From: Gigantopelta aegis
Taxonomy: Eukaryota; Mollusca; Gastropoda; Neomphalida; Peltospiridae
Direction of reading: 5' to 3'
NCBI RefSeq assembly: GCF_016097555.1
Contig: NC_054701.1
Coordinates: forward strand, 37,650,492-37,714,491
Length of the DNA: 64,000 nt
Shown: piece after piece, positions 21,201 through 31,157 of the stretch
Layout: each line of letters starts with the position of its first letter
Position numbering within the stretch: position 1 is the stretch's first letter
Position numbers and translations under genes: made by a program
The notes under the pieces: model-generated
Database searches by the model: none
What the model saw: the letters and a program-made list of their open reading frames with translations, nothing else
What the model was told of the DNA's origin: nothing

Positions 21201-24108
21201 CATGGCACTTGTGGAAGCCAATAAGGACGTAATTCCCTCGGAGAAACACTCCAAGTCACGCGATCCTTCGCCGGAGAAGAACGAACAGTTAACGAGATCA
21301 CGCAGGATGGATCAGTCACCAGAGAGGAATGAACAGCTAGCGAGATCACGCAGGATGGATCAGTCACATTCTCCAGACAGGACAGCCAATGTTGTGGCAA
21401 AGAAGTCTGATAGAAATCTTTCCTCTAATCTGCAGAATCCTGTGGAAAGTAGTTCTGAAGAAAGGTTGGATTCCCGGCCCAGGAAAACACACAAGTCTCG
21501 TCCTACTGAAAGACGAGCATCGCCCGTGCAGAACTCGGACCGGAATCTACATCAGCAGCAGCAGCAGCAGCAGATGCCAGTATCTCATTCTCCTCCAGTT
21601 CCTGCATTAAAACACAAAATGAGCAGTGATACAGGTAATTAGAATGGGCGTCTATAGGCTGTCCCATCCTCCTCCTACAAAAAAAGTTTTTTTGTAGATA
21701 ATTTCAGTTTGGTTTGATGTAAGAAGAAAAGTAAAAGTGTTTTGGAAGTAACAAAAGCTCACTATTTTTATGTGTAATTTAGAAAACAATCGGCTCAGAA
21801 ATAAATAGTTTATAGTAAATTCCATAGTATGAAAAAAGTCGTTGCATTTGAGACAGACTGTAGATGTGTTTGAAATAGATCACGTAGACAGTATTGGCAT
21901 CTCAAGAATCCTTTTGTAGTTTTTATTACCTTTCCATTGAAGAGTATGTCACTAATGGCACCTTTGTATTGATAATATTTTGTGTACATGTACAACATAT
22001 AGACAAAGATTTCAAAGATATTCCATAGTTATGGCTGCACCTTTAAAAAGATCAAAGGTTAAAATGTTTTTGGTGTTTTGGGGGGGGGGGGGGTCGTTTT
22101 GTTTAAATGCTTTTTAAAAATTGTTTTGGAGTTAATACTGCCTTTCCACTGACAATATTTTATTTAAAGTTCCAGGTAAGCAGGCAGAGATTCTGAAAAT
22201 AGGCCACACCGATACCTATGACAATGATTATAATGTGGACAGTTTTAATTACACTAACTATGAACCCCTGGCTGGGGATGATCAGGACATGGGTTCTGGT
22301 GGTAACTACACCGACCTCGGCCCCGACTATCCCATCTACAGGGGTGACTTCATACCCTTCACCAGAACAGCGGATATTCTCGACCCAACCAAGGCTGCAG
22401 ATCCCATTCCCCTCTCCAGAGAGACCACTCGTGTGATGCAGGCCAGACAAGCGTACACCAAGAACCAAGCTCCTGGCAGTTTCGGCAGCAGGTTGGATTA
22501 TGTGCAGGATGATCCTAGAAAGAGTCCAGTCAGAAATACCAATGTAAGATATTTCTGTTACGGGCCCTTTATGCATGAAAACCTCATTTTGCAAGTCATA
22601 CAGTTTATAGCAAATAAAGTTTAAAGCCATTGCCTTTGATATACCTGTCGTGGTGCACTGGCTGGAACGAAAAATAGTCCAATGGGCCAACCAATGAAGA
22701 TTGATCCTAGACTGACTGGGCATCAGTCGAGCATTTTACAACATCCCTCCTTTATAGCCAATAAAGTCTGATAATGATGCATTGTAGTAGAATATTTCAG
22801 ATATACTTCATAGCAATTCACTTCAGAGATAATTTGGGAAGTAGCTTGTTTTGTGAGATTTTATTTTGTTATATTTAGTTAGCTATACATTGTGTAAGAA
22901 ACCTGAATTTCACTTCTCTTTTTTTTCTTCTTTTTTTCTTTCTTATTTACAGCCTTTTTTCTTTTAAAAAAAAAATTAGTTTGTCATCTTTTTAACAGTC
23001 ATTTGTATGTGTTGCTTTTGTTGTTTTGGGGGGAGGGGGGGGGGGGGGTATATATTATTTTATATTACAAGAAAGTGCAATTTTGAAACTTACTTCACTG
23101 ACACCCTTGAACTTTGAATTTTTAAATCATGTAATTCTAAATGTATCATAATGCATAAACATTTTGTTTAATAAATGTAAAAGATGAATATATTTTAACA
23201 TTTTAGAATCCACTTATTAATCCTGGTTTGTTGAAGGACCATCCCACTGCGAGGCAGGATTTGATTCTGCAGCAGCTTTCAACCTTGAAACAAGTGAGTG
23301 GCTTTCAATGTTGATATCAGACTGAGGTATCATTTCACTTCTCTTTTAGGAAAACATAAAGCTAAGTAAGGATTGTCTGTTATTTCTTTTACGTTCATCA
23401 GGTTATGAACAACAAAAAATCATCCACAAACTGTGTGAATCGACAATACTTATAATTAAATTTGAAGCATACTTGCTATTAGTAACACTAAAAGTTCATA
23501 CTTTATTTTGAATTATTTTTAGTCCATAAACGATGATGCTCAGTAAGACAACTTGACCATTTAAAATGACGTCATTAAATATGACGTTTCCTGACAACAT
23601 AATTTTTACTTTCATTGAGAAATGAACAAACTCCCATTGCAACATCTGGACCAGTGGGATGACTTTAAATTGTAATGACTGTAACGGAAATGAAATTATT
23701 TTTTAATAATACTAATACTGTTGGAAGTCTTGTGTTACCCAGAAATACTGCAGAACTTATTTCCTTTTGTGCAGAGGAAAAACATTTAAGTTAAGAATTT
23801 TAAACAAAGCTCTTTTTTCTCTCTCTCTCTCTCTCTTTTATTGATTCAAGGGAAAGAAAGTAAAGCAAACTGACTTCAGCCTGTAATAAAGAGAATAACG
23901 TTAGATGTGCTGTCTAGAGGAATTTAACATTCATCAGCGCTGATTACATGTTGCAATTATAATGCTGTGACTTTAAAAAAAAAATGGAACAAATTCACTG
24001 TTAGTTTTTCATACGTTTTTATATTTTCTTTGTATTTTATTTTAGAGCCTGCGACAACGTCAGAGAGAACTTGAAACATGCATGTCTCCAAGTGACTTTG
24101 ATCAGTAG
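2922..24108 (+). CDS. CCDC66: CCDC66 orthologue (coiled-coil domain containing 66), 16 exons, 5' end missing
   Basis: Role (family knowledge): microtubule-binding protein of centrosome, centriolar satellites and cilium. Exons read by eye: 2922-3003, 3349-3572, 4104-4208, 6079-6225, 7725-7797, 9309-9447, 10347-10443, 14717-14789, 15556-15827, 17595-17756, 18510-18654, 19403-19657, 20888-21634, 22176-22543, 23207-23293, 24046-24108, about 1010 codons against 948 in human. All junctions keep frame except 4208/6079. Diagnostic blocks in vertebrate order: LDPVTHRELEEKKRRHLEYQ, EGGHDVSYL-like GGHDVSYLKAQL, a short GTQT motif, RRAKRKQKLMALVEANK, then NPLINPGLLKDHPTARQ and LRQRQRELET at the C terminus. 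The coding frame is open at the 5' edge of the first exon, so upstream exons exist. Introns 3004-3348, 3573-4103, 9448-10346 and 14790-15555 hold nothing I recognise; the others carry repeats listed separately. Assignment is confident; exact splice sites are inferred. Confidence 0.9.
3349..3572 (+). CDS. CCDC66: CCDC66 exon, charged Lys/Asp/Glu-rich
   Basis: Acceptor TTGCAACAG, donor AGAG|GTAATG. It encodes a Lys/Asp/Glu-rich stretch, then PPPIPWAHLTVAEKKRLQWA, the first of three EKK(R)..W/Y..E motifs in the protein. Ends with one base of a Gly codon that the next exon completes. Confidence 0.85.
4104..4208 (+). CDS. CCDC66: CCDC66 exon, DPWGRPGAGAP motif
   Basis: Acceptor TTACTCTAG, donor CACAAG|GTAAAA. 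Encodes a YDPWGRPGAGAPLRTETG segment, comparable to the NDPWKK region of the vertebrate protein. A SINE-in-SINE insertion begins about ten bases after the donor. Confidence 0.85.
4218..4680. mobile_element. SINE inserted into SINE
   Basis: A + oriented tRNA-headed SINE (head CAGTGGTTAACGCATC at about 4230) is split by a second, - oriented copy of the same family at 4317-4571. The 10-bp duplication CTCATTAACC flanks the inner copy (4307-4316 and 4572-4581). The outer copy resumes at 4582. The compound lies in the CCDC66 intron starting at 4209. Confidence 0.85.
5510..5890. repeat. Palindromic repeat with ATGATATCA and GATATCTCC words
   Basis: TTATGATATCATAATTTATC and its inverted form TGATACATTATGATATCA face each other at about 5533-5605. 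GATATCTCCTA and inverted GGAGATATC words follow at 5808-5870. It looks like a non-coding foldback element in a CCDC66 intron; ends are approximate. Confidence 0.5.
6079..6225 (+). CDS. CCDC66: CCDC66 exon, PPPAMRSSMVIG module
   Basis: Donor GGC|GTGAGT is clear and the exon ends in phase 0. The acceptor is uncertain. TTTATAG at 6078 gives an open frame starting in phase 0, but the previous exon ends after one base, so the two do not join in frame. An acceptor at 6127 (CATGTAG) would restore the phase; otherwise a short exon between 4209 and 6078 is missing. The C-terminal motif PPPAMRSSMVIG recurs in the exon ending at 10443. Confidence 0.7.
6478..7582. mobile_element. Non-autonomous Tc1/mariner-like element
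   Basis: Inverted ends CAGTGGACTC... and, complemented, CAGTGGATTC..., both followed by an AACCAGG word. Both ends are bounded by TA, the expected Tc1/mariner target duplication. About 1.1 kb with no intact transposase. Lies in a CCDC66 intron. Confidence 0.75.
7725..7797 (+). CDS. CCDC66: CCDC66 exon, 73 nt, first EKKKWLEEL module
   Basis: Poly-T tract and GTAG acceptor, donor TTAG|GTTTGT. Encodes SKDQEKKKWLEEL and enters in phase 0, leaving one base. Same length and phase as the exon at 14717-14789. Confidence 0.85.
8249..9061. mobile_element. TTAA-flanked MITE (piggyBac/Kolobok type)
   Basis: Flanked by TTAA at 8245-8248 and 9062-9065. Inverted ends share CACGCCCTAGTT (left AGGGACACGCCC, right complement AGCCGCACGCCC). 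813 bp, no transposase. The TTAA duplication points to piggyBac or Kolobok mobilisation; the sequence cannot choose between them. Confidence 0.8.
9309..9447 (+). CDS. CCDC66: CCDC66 exon, EKQREEQRMRK coiled coil
   Basis: Acceptor GTTATAG, donor AAACG|GTACAC. Highly charged helix KQREEQRMRKLLSRERLRD followed by ENDWADRF, matching the position of the DRWAMHF segment in vertebrate CCDC66. Confidence 0.88.
10347..10443 (+). CDS. CCDC66: CCDC66 exon, LPPAIRSSFPVG module
   Basis: Acceptor GTTTTAG, donor GGG|GTAAGA. The end of the exon repeats the PPA-RSS--VG motif of the exon at 6079-6225. It is followed by a 4.3-kb intron that carries a 4-kb TIR element. Confidence 0.85.
10836..11896 (+). pseudogene. 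Unrecognised repeat-borne ORF, frame-shifted
   Basis: Two overlapping frames read as one protein. The first (10836-11537) carries a basic segment RKGRGRRKRKP and a Pro-rich stretch. The second continues from about 11380 to the stop at 11896, with SAKIPMDGAAAKRKAVTPP, then a compact domain containing YARYLVGD, VECAIHAMELRDGKFGLVV and TVHRVLKIIAGAHYVELA. A frame change is needed between about 11340 and 11400; the second frame has a stop upstream. I do not recognise the domain. Position inside a TIR element suggests a transposon-encoded, gag-like or accessory protein, now broken. Confidence 0.45.
12172..12209 (+). repeat. Poly-C tract, 38 bases
   Basis: Uninterrupted run of C followed by GGCCCGGACC. 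Belongs to the 3' part of the 4-kb element. Length may be affected by sequencing. Confidence 0.9.
13245..13518 (+). mobile_element. tRNA-derived SINE, full copy with 10-bp TSD
   Basis: TGTTACACTG flanks the copy at 13235-13244 and 13519-13528. Head GGTGCAGTGGTTAAGCCATC resembles an A box and GAGTTCGCAGCCC a B box of a tRNA-type Pol III promoter. Tail is TTGGATATAAGCACGAAAAT. Confidence 0.88.
14717..14789 (+). CDS. CCDC66: CCDC66 exon, 73 nt, second EEKRKYLKDL module
   Basis: Poly-T/TTTCAG acceptor, donor TTAG|GTATTA. Encodes ELKAEEKRKYLKDL. It is a sister of exon 7725-7797, with identical length and phase. Confidence 0.87.
15556..15827 (+). CDS. CCDC66: CCDC66 exon, conserved LDP/EEKKRR block
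   Basis: Acceptor TATTATAG, donor CAG|GTAAGT. Contains ERQIEQRNQQKMKEQELERM, AEHWAERS, and at the C-terminal end HIVLDPVTHRELEEKKRRH. This aligns with the human LLDPAQIEER block, the start of the CCDC66 family domain. Confidence 0.93.
15898..16075 (+). repeat. Dispersed repeat, ATTTATTTCTGAGCCG family
   Basis: Shares the words GGAATTTACTAC / TTATTTATTTCTGAGCCG and TACGTCAAACCAAA with stretches at about 1660-1830, 19265-19320 (fragment), 21655-21840 (inverted), 33415-33560 and 61590-61680. Non-coding, probably a MITE; ends not defined. Confidence 0.6.
16634..16960 (+). mobile_element. tRNA-derived SINE, inserted into the tail of another SINE
   Basis: Head GTAGCCCAGTGGTAAAGC with B-box-like GGATCAATTCC. 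The tail is AAATCAAACATTTCCTTCC. CCATATAAC is duplicated at 16625-16633 and 16961-16969. The sequence outside (about 16602-16633 and 16970-17022) is the interrupted tail of an older copy of the same family. Confidence 0.85.
17595..17756 (+). CDS. CCDC66: CCDC66 exon, core coiled coil
   Basis: Acceptor TTTCGTAG, donor GAG|GTACAT. Continuous heptad-like charged helix containing ERKRLEEMEEELKLQ and LQKQYEEEQNK. The KQYEEE word is shared with the vertebrate domain. Phase 0 at both ends, 54 codons. Confidence 0.93.
17885..18075 (+). mobile_element. SINE fragment, 5' truncated
   Basis: Matches the body of the second SINE family from TTCCAACCAGTGTACCACAA through ATCCCTTGCTACTAATGG to a tail CAATATGCTCTAGTG. 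The tRNA head is absent. Lies in a CCDC66 intron. Confidence 0.75.
18510..18654 (+). CDS. CCDC66: CCDC66 exon, end of coiled coil with GGHDVSYL
   Basis: Acceptor CTTCCTCAG. Donor CAAA|GTGTGT is chosen because it leaves one base that joins CC of the next exon as a Thr codon. Encodes DEARENAQREKVMRRLQRLE then GGHDVSYLKAQL, equivalent to KGHDTSRLIKNL in human. Confidence 0.92.
19403..19657 (+). CDS. CCDC66: CCDC66 exon with GTQT motif
   Basis: Acceptor CTTGCAG, donor TTGG|GTTAGT. Mostly polar, less conserved sequence ending in RRDFGTQTL, which corresponds to the vertebrate DTGVQT motif in the same place. The GTQT/GVQT type is often a dynein light chain (DYNLL) docking sequence; that role is inference here. 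Confidence 0.85.
20085..20343 (+). mobile_element. tRNA-derived SINE copy
   Basis: Same family as 13245-13518. GAATGGC recurs on both sides (about 20076-20082 and 20344-20350). Head CTCAGTGGTGTCATGATTAA, tail ATTGGATATAAGCACG. Confidence 0.82.
20888..21634 (+). CDS. CCDC66: CCDC66 large exon, RRAKRKQKLMALVE block and Ser/Arg repeats
   Basis: Acceptor CATTCCAG, donor ACAG|GTAATT. Opens with DGLVLSQINLAREPSD, then VKWNYQNRKNKK and EVRRAKRKQKLMALVE, matching KKVRRQMELLHLVEKN in human. Downstream is a tandem duplication of a 16-codon unit (SPEKNEQLTRSRRMDQ then SPERNEQLARSRRMDQ), a Ser/Arg-rich low-complexity tail and a short polyglutamine run near 21551-21573. The tail is probably disordered. 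Confidence 0.92.
22176..22543 (+). CDS. CCDC66: CCDC66 exon, FIPFTRT segment
   Basis: Acceptor TTCCAG, which overlaps a GTAAG that looks like a donor; the chosen site keeps frame. Encodes a Tyr/Asp-rich stretch, then RGDFIPFTRTADILDPTKA and PLSRETT, aligning with FIPYVRTNEIYYLDP and PLSGPST in human CCDC66. Confidence 0.9.
22638..22740 (-). mobile_element. SINE 5' fragment
   Basis: Inverted head and body of the second SINE family (GTCGTGGTGCACTGGCTGGA, AATAGTCCAATGGGCC). Lies just after the CCDC66 donor at 22543. Confidence 0.7.
23207..23293 (+). CDS. CCDC66: CCDC66 exon, NPLINPGLLKDHPTARQ
   Basis: Acceptor ACATTTTAG, donor CAA|GTGAGT, 29 codons in phase 0. Matches the vertebrate DPLLNPNMVKNRDRQQ and LSELRQ C-terminal block closely, which makes this one of the best orthology anchors. 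Confidence 0.94.
23360..23690. repeat. Dispersed repeat with ACGTTCATCAGG hairpin arm
   Basis: GATTGTCTGTTATTTCTTTT and later AATGACGTCATTAAATATGA and GACGTTTCCTGACA words match a second copy at about 50822-51150. Non-coding, probably an old DNA-transposon derivative in the CCDC66 intron. Confidence 0.6.
24046..24108 (+). CDS. CCDC66: CCDC66 terminal exon and stop
   Basis: Acceptor ATTTTAG. Encodes SLRQRQRELETCMSPSDFDQ and a TAG stop at 24106-24108, matching the LLQKQKELE end of vertebrate CCDC66. The vertebrate protein runs only a few residues further. Confidence 0.92.
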   Translation, partial: SLRQRQRELETCMSPSDFDQ

Positions 24109-27100
24109 TGTTGAAAAACTGCTTGACTCACAAGAAATTATCACAATTTCCACGAAACTTACTCAGATGGACACCTCTGTATTTTTATACCTCTAGTGCT
24201 TAACTAACATATTATACCAATTGAAGTTATTAATATTTATCGGAAAATAATATGTTTTGTTGGTGTTTTATTGAATGACGTAACAGTTTGTGAAGGAAAT
24301 TGAATATATAGAAATTACTACATATGTATGGTATTTCTACTTAAACTACTTATTTGTACAATATTTAGGGTTTTGTTGTTATATTTTTTACTTTTTTCTA
24401 ACCATGGACTCTTTTTGCTTTATTTTTTTGGCTCATAATTTCCGATAAATTATAAATATCTATTACATTGGTATTTAATGACGTTGGTACTTAATCATCA
24501 TAACTTTAATTGTAATTGTATTATCACTGTGTGGATTTTTTTAAACAAATTTATTGGGTGCTATAATATTTTATTTAAAAAACCCATGGACAGCAGAGTT
24601 GGGGAAATTACCTTTTTTGTTTGGTTATTGAAAAGGCGTGTTCTGGTGCCACGTTTTTTGTAATTCTACTAATAGTTAAAACATTGATACCTCTCCAGTT
24701 ATGTTGTGATTTTGCTTAGTAGTCATTCGTCATCAGTATAAACAACAGATGTGATAATATATTTATTCAGCTGTTATCAGATATGGTGATACTTGGCTAT
24801 TTACCAATTCAGGGCGGTAACACTTCTGCATGCCTGAACCTTAATTTAACAAAAGCATGAAAATAGTTTTAAAATACATGAAATGAAAAGCACTTCTGTC
24901 AGTAAGCTTGGTTCACATCAGACAATAGCAGTAGTACAGGAAAACCTATGCTTGGGCTTTGCTTTTGCTGGATGAAAATGAGAGGATTTAAGAACATCTT
25001 CCAGTAAACTTGTTTATATTATTTGCTTAACGTTAACAATATTCATCTGTCATCATTATAAACAAAAAATCTTTGTACTCATGCGAGTGTTCGGACTCCC
25101 CATCCCCACCCCCAGCTCTGCTGTAGCCATGTTATTTTAGACTTTGTCATAATTTTGGCATTTTTATTTCATATATCATGTGGGATTCATATACCACAAC
25201 CCATTTTGGCATAAAACTACATAAATTTCCACCCTGTGTGTAGAATGTCCGTCAAAACTGTCTTTTACATTGTTTTCTCTAAGCATTGCAGAAGTAGCAT
25301 ACATTCGTCCCTCTCATCATTCCTTGGTTGCCCCATTAGTATTCATGCCGATTTGTGATTTTAATGGGGACGGGACAGCACATTATATAAATGTAAAAAG
25401 CCTGGAGTTATATTTATTGCCTGAGGTAGATGAATCTTCTGAAATTGTTTCTTAAAAATGTGAAGCAACTGGATGGTTCATTAAATACAGCTGAAGTAGA
25501 TGTAACGAGGGAATTCTGACCTGTCATCAGTTTGGTGAAAGCTGTAGAAAAATACAGAGACAACAATTTTCCTTAAACAAACTGGGAGAAAGAAGTACAT
25601 TGTCTGAATCACAATGTTGATGGGTAGGCATGGGTCTTACATGATAATTTCATTTCGGTTCTTGTTTAACTAGATTGTAAATTGATCTTATTTGATAATT
25701 TATTAATACAAGACTTATTCCACTTTCTGTTTTGTATATATTTTGAAACATGTTTTCCAAGATAACATTTAGTCAGGCTCATATCAGGAGTGATGTTGTG
25801 ACTTCTAGATTATAGTGAGTACAATTTGTAATTATAGTAACTGAATTGTGTTTCAGTTGTAAATAATACATGTATGAACATTGTCATAGATCAGTTCAGT
25901 GTTAAAAATATGTAGTTTGAACCAGATCAAGAGTAAATAGATTGCTAGTTAAGAAGGTTTACTATGCAGTAAAGTATCTTATGGTCCAAGTCTTGCAATT
26001 TCTGTTGTCAGGTCAGAAAAGATGAATTGGCATTGTATTGTAATCCAAGACTATCTTGTTTTCTCCAAAATTAATTTATGTCTTACAAATATTATATTTG
26101 ATTAACCTTGTTTTAAAGTCTAATTTCATAAACTTGATCTATCTTCAAAGTTGTTGATGATATTGATGTGAAGAGCATGTCTGTGATAATACTAATATGA
26201 AATGTTTAGCTAGCCTTTTACACTAGTTTAGTTACTTATTGGTAGTGTGTATATTTTATATAACCTGCTGCTTATTAGTTTCCACTGTTTTATAGAATAC
26301 AGACACCCCCTTCCCCTGGAAATGGACTCCTGATAGATAAAATAAAATTTAAAAAGAAGGAATACTATATTCTCACATATTTTCTAAAATTAAAAAAAAA
26401 AGGGGAAAAAAAGTTTCATCTACTTATTAAGGAATGTTATGAAATTTCAAACTAGTTAATTGATGGATTTAGTTTTGAGAATTTAATTTTTTTATTTTGT
26501 ATGTAAAATGTTGTTTTGGTTTTTTAAAAATCCAATTGATAGTTTAGTTTTAATGATAATTAAAAAAAAAAAAGAGTATTAATAAAAAAAATTCAGCTCA
26601 TCCAGTCTTCATGTAGTGTTGTTTTTTCTTGGGGGGGGGGGGGGGGGGGGGGATTGTAATACTGTGATAGTAGTCTACAGCCGTAATGTTCCAGTGTTGT
26701 ATATTCTATCTGATAGGGCTCTGATTATAGGCACAAAGCTAAAAATTTGTGAATATTACTTTTTTTTTCTTTTTTTTAAAGTTACATTAATAAACTGTAT
26801 AATCAACTTTTCTGGTTTTGACACATTAACTCTAAAAATTGAAATATATTTCTTTGTGCTTAGATTTTAGTGTGCATCCATTCAAATTTTGAAGTTCTTT
26901 TCTTATTATAATTTCTTAAACATTATAATTTATTATTGTTAGCCAAATTCTTCTTTATACATTTCCAGAGAAAATTGGCAGGTTGTTGGAAATAAATTGA
27001 AAATTCATTTTAAATGTAATAATTGGAAGGTGCCTGTACTTATAGTAAAAGAAGCACACATTTTTTAAATCACTAAATAGATATGTAAATGTACTAATAT

Positions 27101-29700
27101 CTAATATATTGAATTTTATCTGAAATGCTTAACATTGACCTCTATTTCATTGTGATGCAGAGTTCTTGACTTTTAAAATATCATTGCAGCTTTTAAATTA
27201 CTACACATGGGAAAATTGCAAACAGTAAAAATTTTGTTTGAATAGTCTCTTTATATTTGATTTGTGAATTCACAAACAAGGGTTTGAAAGCAAATTTTTT
27301 TATTTTGTCTTCAAATCAAAATCAAAAATAGTGATTTAGTAGTCTTTGTCATTAGCATTGTATTATATTTTATGTATTTTATCATTATTTATGGCAATTA
27401 CTGAAGAGATTCATAAAATCTGTTGCACATCTTTATCAAGATGTTCGTTTTGTAAATTTAAGGTTTGATAATGGTGCAAAGATAAATGCATCTGTGTATT
27501 TTAAATGTGTTTCTTTTGTCAACTAGTCTAGTATGAATAATATGTCGGTGTGCATGTTTGAGTCAAATTAGTTTGAATTTCTGGCATGATTTATGAACAG
27601 AGTTTTATTAAAGATTGTGTGAGTGCTATTAATATCTAAAAGATGTAGTGCTAAATGGGGTTACTTGATAAAATTCATTCTTCCCTTTTGTTCCAAAATG
27701 GCTTAGTTTACACAGGTGGTGTTTTAACTTGGGTTAAAAATAGCCTAGGTAAAATAACCTTGATTGTCTCTGTGTACACCAAAACGAAGCGCTAAGATAA
27801 CACAGGCTATTTTTTATCTCCTGTGATGTTAATGATTTTTCATAATTGTTCAGTAAGTATTGATACCAGTAAACTGTTTGAAAAAAAAAAAGTAATTTCC
27901 ATTAATCTGTTTTATAATTTCATTCTTTTACATTATTATCAGTAATTTTTCTTCCGGTGGTTTAGATTTTCTATCTGTAAATGTTTTAACTTACTATCAG
28001 AAGGTTAAGTAAATTTAACGTCTGACATAACCTCTATTGCAGAGTTAGGCCACTACAATATAATGTACCGTAGATTACATATCTTCACATTAAGCATGTT
28101 AAAAAGGAGCTAAAGATAACCGAGGAAAAAACACAGCCTGATGCTTGTTCCATTGGCAGAAACAAAATAACTTGGGTTAACCTTTAGTTTAGCTCTGCAC
28201 TTTAGCTCTACATTTTAAGTAACCTTAACTAAAAAATTGTTTTTGTTTCTAGGTATTATTATTTCTTATTCTTAACTCTGGGCGTTACATGTATTGTGTC
28301 TAGCACACTATACCCAACTAATATCATTTAGAAACATATTGGACAATAATAAGGAAATGAGATTTGTATGATTGCTTTGAAGCCAGTAACTACATGTATG
28401 GAAGCCAGTGCATGCTAAACAATCAGGTATCTTTAAAACAAGATGCATAATATTTGTGTATATATTATCATATTGTGTAACAACATAATCATGAGATTAG
28501 GTCTGTAGTCTGGATCTAGTCAAATTTAGATTAATTTATTAGTGTAATGTTGAGTACTGTTTTGATAAACAGATTACAAGAATAGATATAGTTGTCTGTA
28601 GTATATATTGTACACAAACTGACAGGATCGTCTCAAGTATATTCATGCATTTAAGTTCAGTTGTCGTCCTTCCTTTTATTTTGGTCACTGTCTTCAATAT
28701 AAGTTGCATAAAAATGCACTGTTAACTAAATCAAAGCATTAAAAGCCGACATTGCTCAATGAAAGCTACAGCAGAAAGCATTTTCTTGGTCTGTGTAACA
28801 GTTTTCAATAAGCAAAGATTTTTCCAAAATGGTTATTCATAGCAATAAAAATGCTACAATTTGTTTTTGTCTTAATGAGTACTGTGACAACACAAATATG
28901 TTTTAATCTGCAACTTGTTTACATTATATGGTTACCACTGTAACAAAACTGAAAATATTATCACAGAAACATTTACAAATAATTGTTATTGCCAATTAAA
29001 ATGTTGTATGTTTTATTTCCACTAATGATATAAAAAATGTAACTCCCTTTTTAAAAAATAGAACTTCTTTAATGTTCTTTTAAGTTTGAATATGTCATAG
29101 ATGAAGAAAACACTTGCCAGTGACACTTCATTAAGTAAAGTAAATATGTGTTAATTAACATTTATTTGGACAGAACACTCCTTTGCTTTAGACAAATGAC
29201 AAACATTTTGAGAATATTTGTTTGAAGCAATGTATGGCAGGACATTTTCTAAACTGTTTTGGTGTACAATATCCTAATATCAAGGTAATTGGCAATATTA
29301 ATTGGTATTAAAAACACATGTCATTGAGTATTAAAATTAGTTGTGGTTGTATTACATTAGGGGGTCAAGAGTTCTGCTTTAATTTGCTTGTAATGTTTAA
29401 TGTTTCTGTTTATTTTTAAAGTTTTATGTTTATGTTTCTGTTTAAGTTTGTTGTTTTGGACTTTAGTTTTTAATGTATATAATTTTATCAATTATTTGTT
29501 AATTTTATTTGCAGTTTGTTAATTTAAGCACTTGTAAACTTACAAAAAGCAGTGTATTTTTATATATATTATATAATTGTAAATAAAGATTTTTAAAATG
29601 TATGACAAAATGTGAAGGCCATTGTGAATTTTTTGAGAGAAAAACCCCCCATATCACATGGTTAACTTAGTATTTTTAAATTTTATACCATAGTGAAGAA
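24109..29700 (+). other. AT-rich stretch after CCDC66 stop; possible long 3' UTR
   Basis: No gene, no recognisable transposon and no convincing ORF. Holds homopolymer runs such as 21 G at about 26631-26651. AATAAA occurs at about 29583 in a GTAAATAAAGATTTTT context, which would allow a very long 3' UTR, but there are many A-rich sites and nothing decides among them. Confidence 0.35.
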
Positions 29701-29770
29701 CTTTTGGTGAGGTCACAGTTAACTGGCTATACAGGAACATCACTTAATTGCATGCCCATAGGTGGTTGCT

Positions 29771-30413
29771 AGTACCATGGTCATTTTGTACCATAATCAG
29801 TCTGTACCTACTTTGGTATTTTCATACCCTGGTCATTTTGTGCTATTGCAGAAAGTCATTTCATACCCTAGTCATTTTGTACCTTGGTCATTTCATACCA
29901 TAACTGAAAGTAATTTTTTACCATAACAAGAAAGTGTAATGTCAGACGTACTAGCATCCTGGTAATGTCTTTTACAAAATAAAAACTGCATTACAAACTT
30001 CTACAAGAAGCAAACACCAGCTGCAACTGAATAAAAATAATAATGAAAATACAAATAAATCCTATCCGGCCATTTCATATCATAATCAACTGGTTGCTGG
30101 AAAATGGTTCAAATTAATTTATTATTATTTTCATAATTATTAAAACGTAAATATAAAAAGCACACGGGTCAATTGGATTAATGATGACTTGTTAAAGTAG
30201 ATACACTTCTTACCTTGGTAGACATCTTTTCCCATACAGGTATGCAACTAATTTATTCACTTGCTATATATTGATAAGAAATGACTAGATAATGAAATAA
30301 CCAGGGTTCAAAATGACTTTTCACAATGGTACGAAATGACTAGGGTACAAAATGACCAGGCAGTATGGTACGAAATGTGTGATACAAAATGACTATGGTA
30401 CGAAGTGACTATG
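29771..30413. mobile_element. Foldback element with ends made of GTCATTT-GTACC words
   Basis: The left 170 bases hold several degenerate copies of GGTCATTTTGTACC and GTCATTTCATACC. The right 120 bases hold the same words inverted (GGTACGAAATGACTA, GGTACAAAATGACC). The middle is unique AT-rich DNA. Non-coding; no transposase. Confidence 0.65.
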
Positions 30414-31142
30414 ATTCCCATAAGCCTATGTGTTCGAGGCCAACATCGGTGTCCTTTGATAAATATGTCACAAGTTAGGCATATTGCTATAATAATCTGC
30501 TATTATTTAAAGGTTTTGACATCAACTATCAGTTTTCATTTGTCAACACAAATGTTAGGAATTTCAGTTTGTTCCCAATGTTTTGTAGAATTATTATTTT
30601 ATTTTATTTTGTTTTAATATTACAAAAAGTGTGTAAAGTATAATTTGTTTATATTTAGTGAATTGTAATAATTGTGTTATGTCAAAAAGAAAAATGCTTA
30701 ATCATACCCCAGCACCAACAAGAAATGTTGGCTATTGTGTTACATTAAGATAATTTGCAAACTACATGACTGTATTAATAGCAATAATATTTATCTTTAG
30801 TTAATATATTCCTTTAACAAACTTTGAAGTAATCCACTAAACTATGGCAAAAGTATCTTCCATTTAGCAGTGTGAAAATATACAGACACATGGACGAGTT
30901 CTCACTTCAGCTCTTTTTTAACAAAATTAAACAATTTGATTTGAAATGCTAAAAATTATGTTTATTTAACTATTGAAGTATGGAATAGAGTTTTAAAGTT
31001 TTTATTTACCAATCTTTGGCATGATATGGTATTGTCTATCTGTCCGTCTGTCCATCTGTTAACTTTTCTTACCGGGGGCATATCTTCACTATCATTGCAT
31101 GCAAGTACAACTTGAGACGGCAGTATGCCAAAAACCATAACT

Positions 31143-31157
31143 AGGTCACTGTGACCT
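31143..31157. promoter_or_regulatory. Perfect ERE-type palindrome
   Basis: AGGTCA CTG TGACCT: two consensus nuclear-receptor half sites inverted with a 3-base spacer, the classical estrogen-response-element arrangement. Function is not shown; the site lies in a repeat between genes. Confidence 0.45.

Noticed and set aside
22160..22723. 187-codon frame on the - strand
   Set aside because: Shadow of the CCDC66 exon at 22176-22543, which has strong homology on the + strand.
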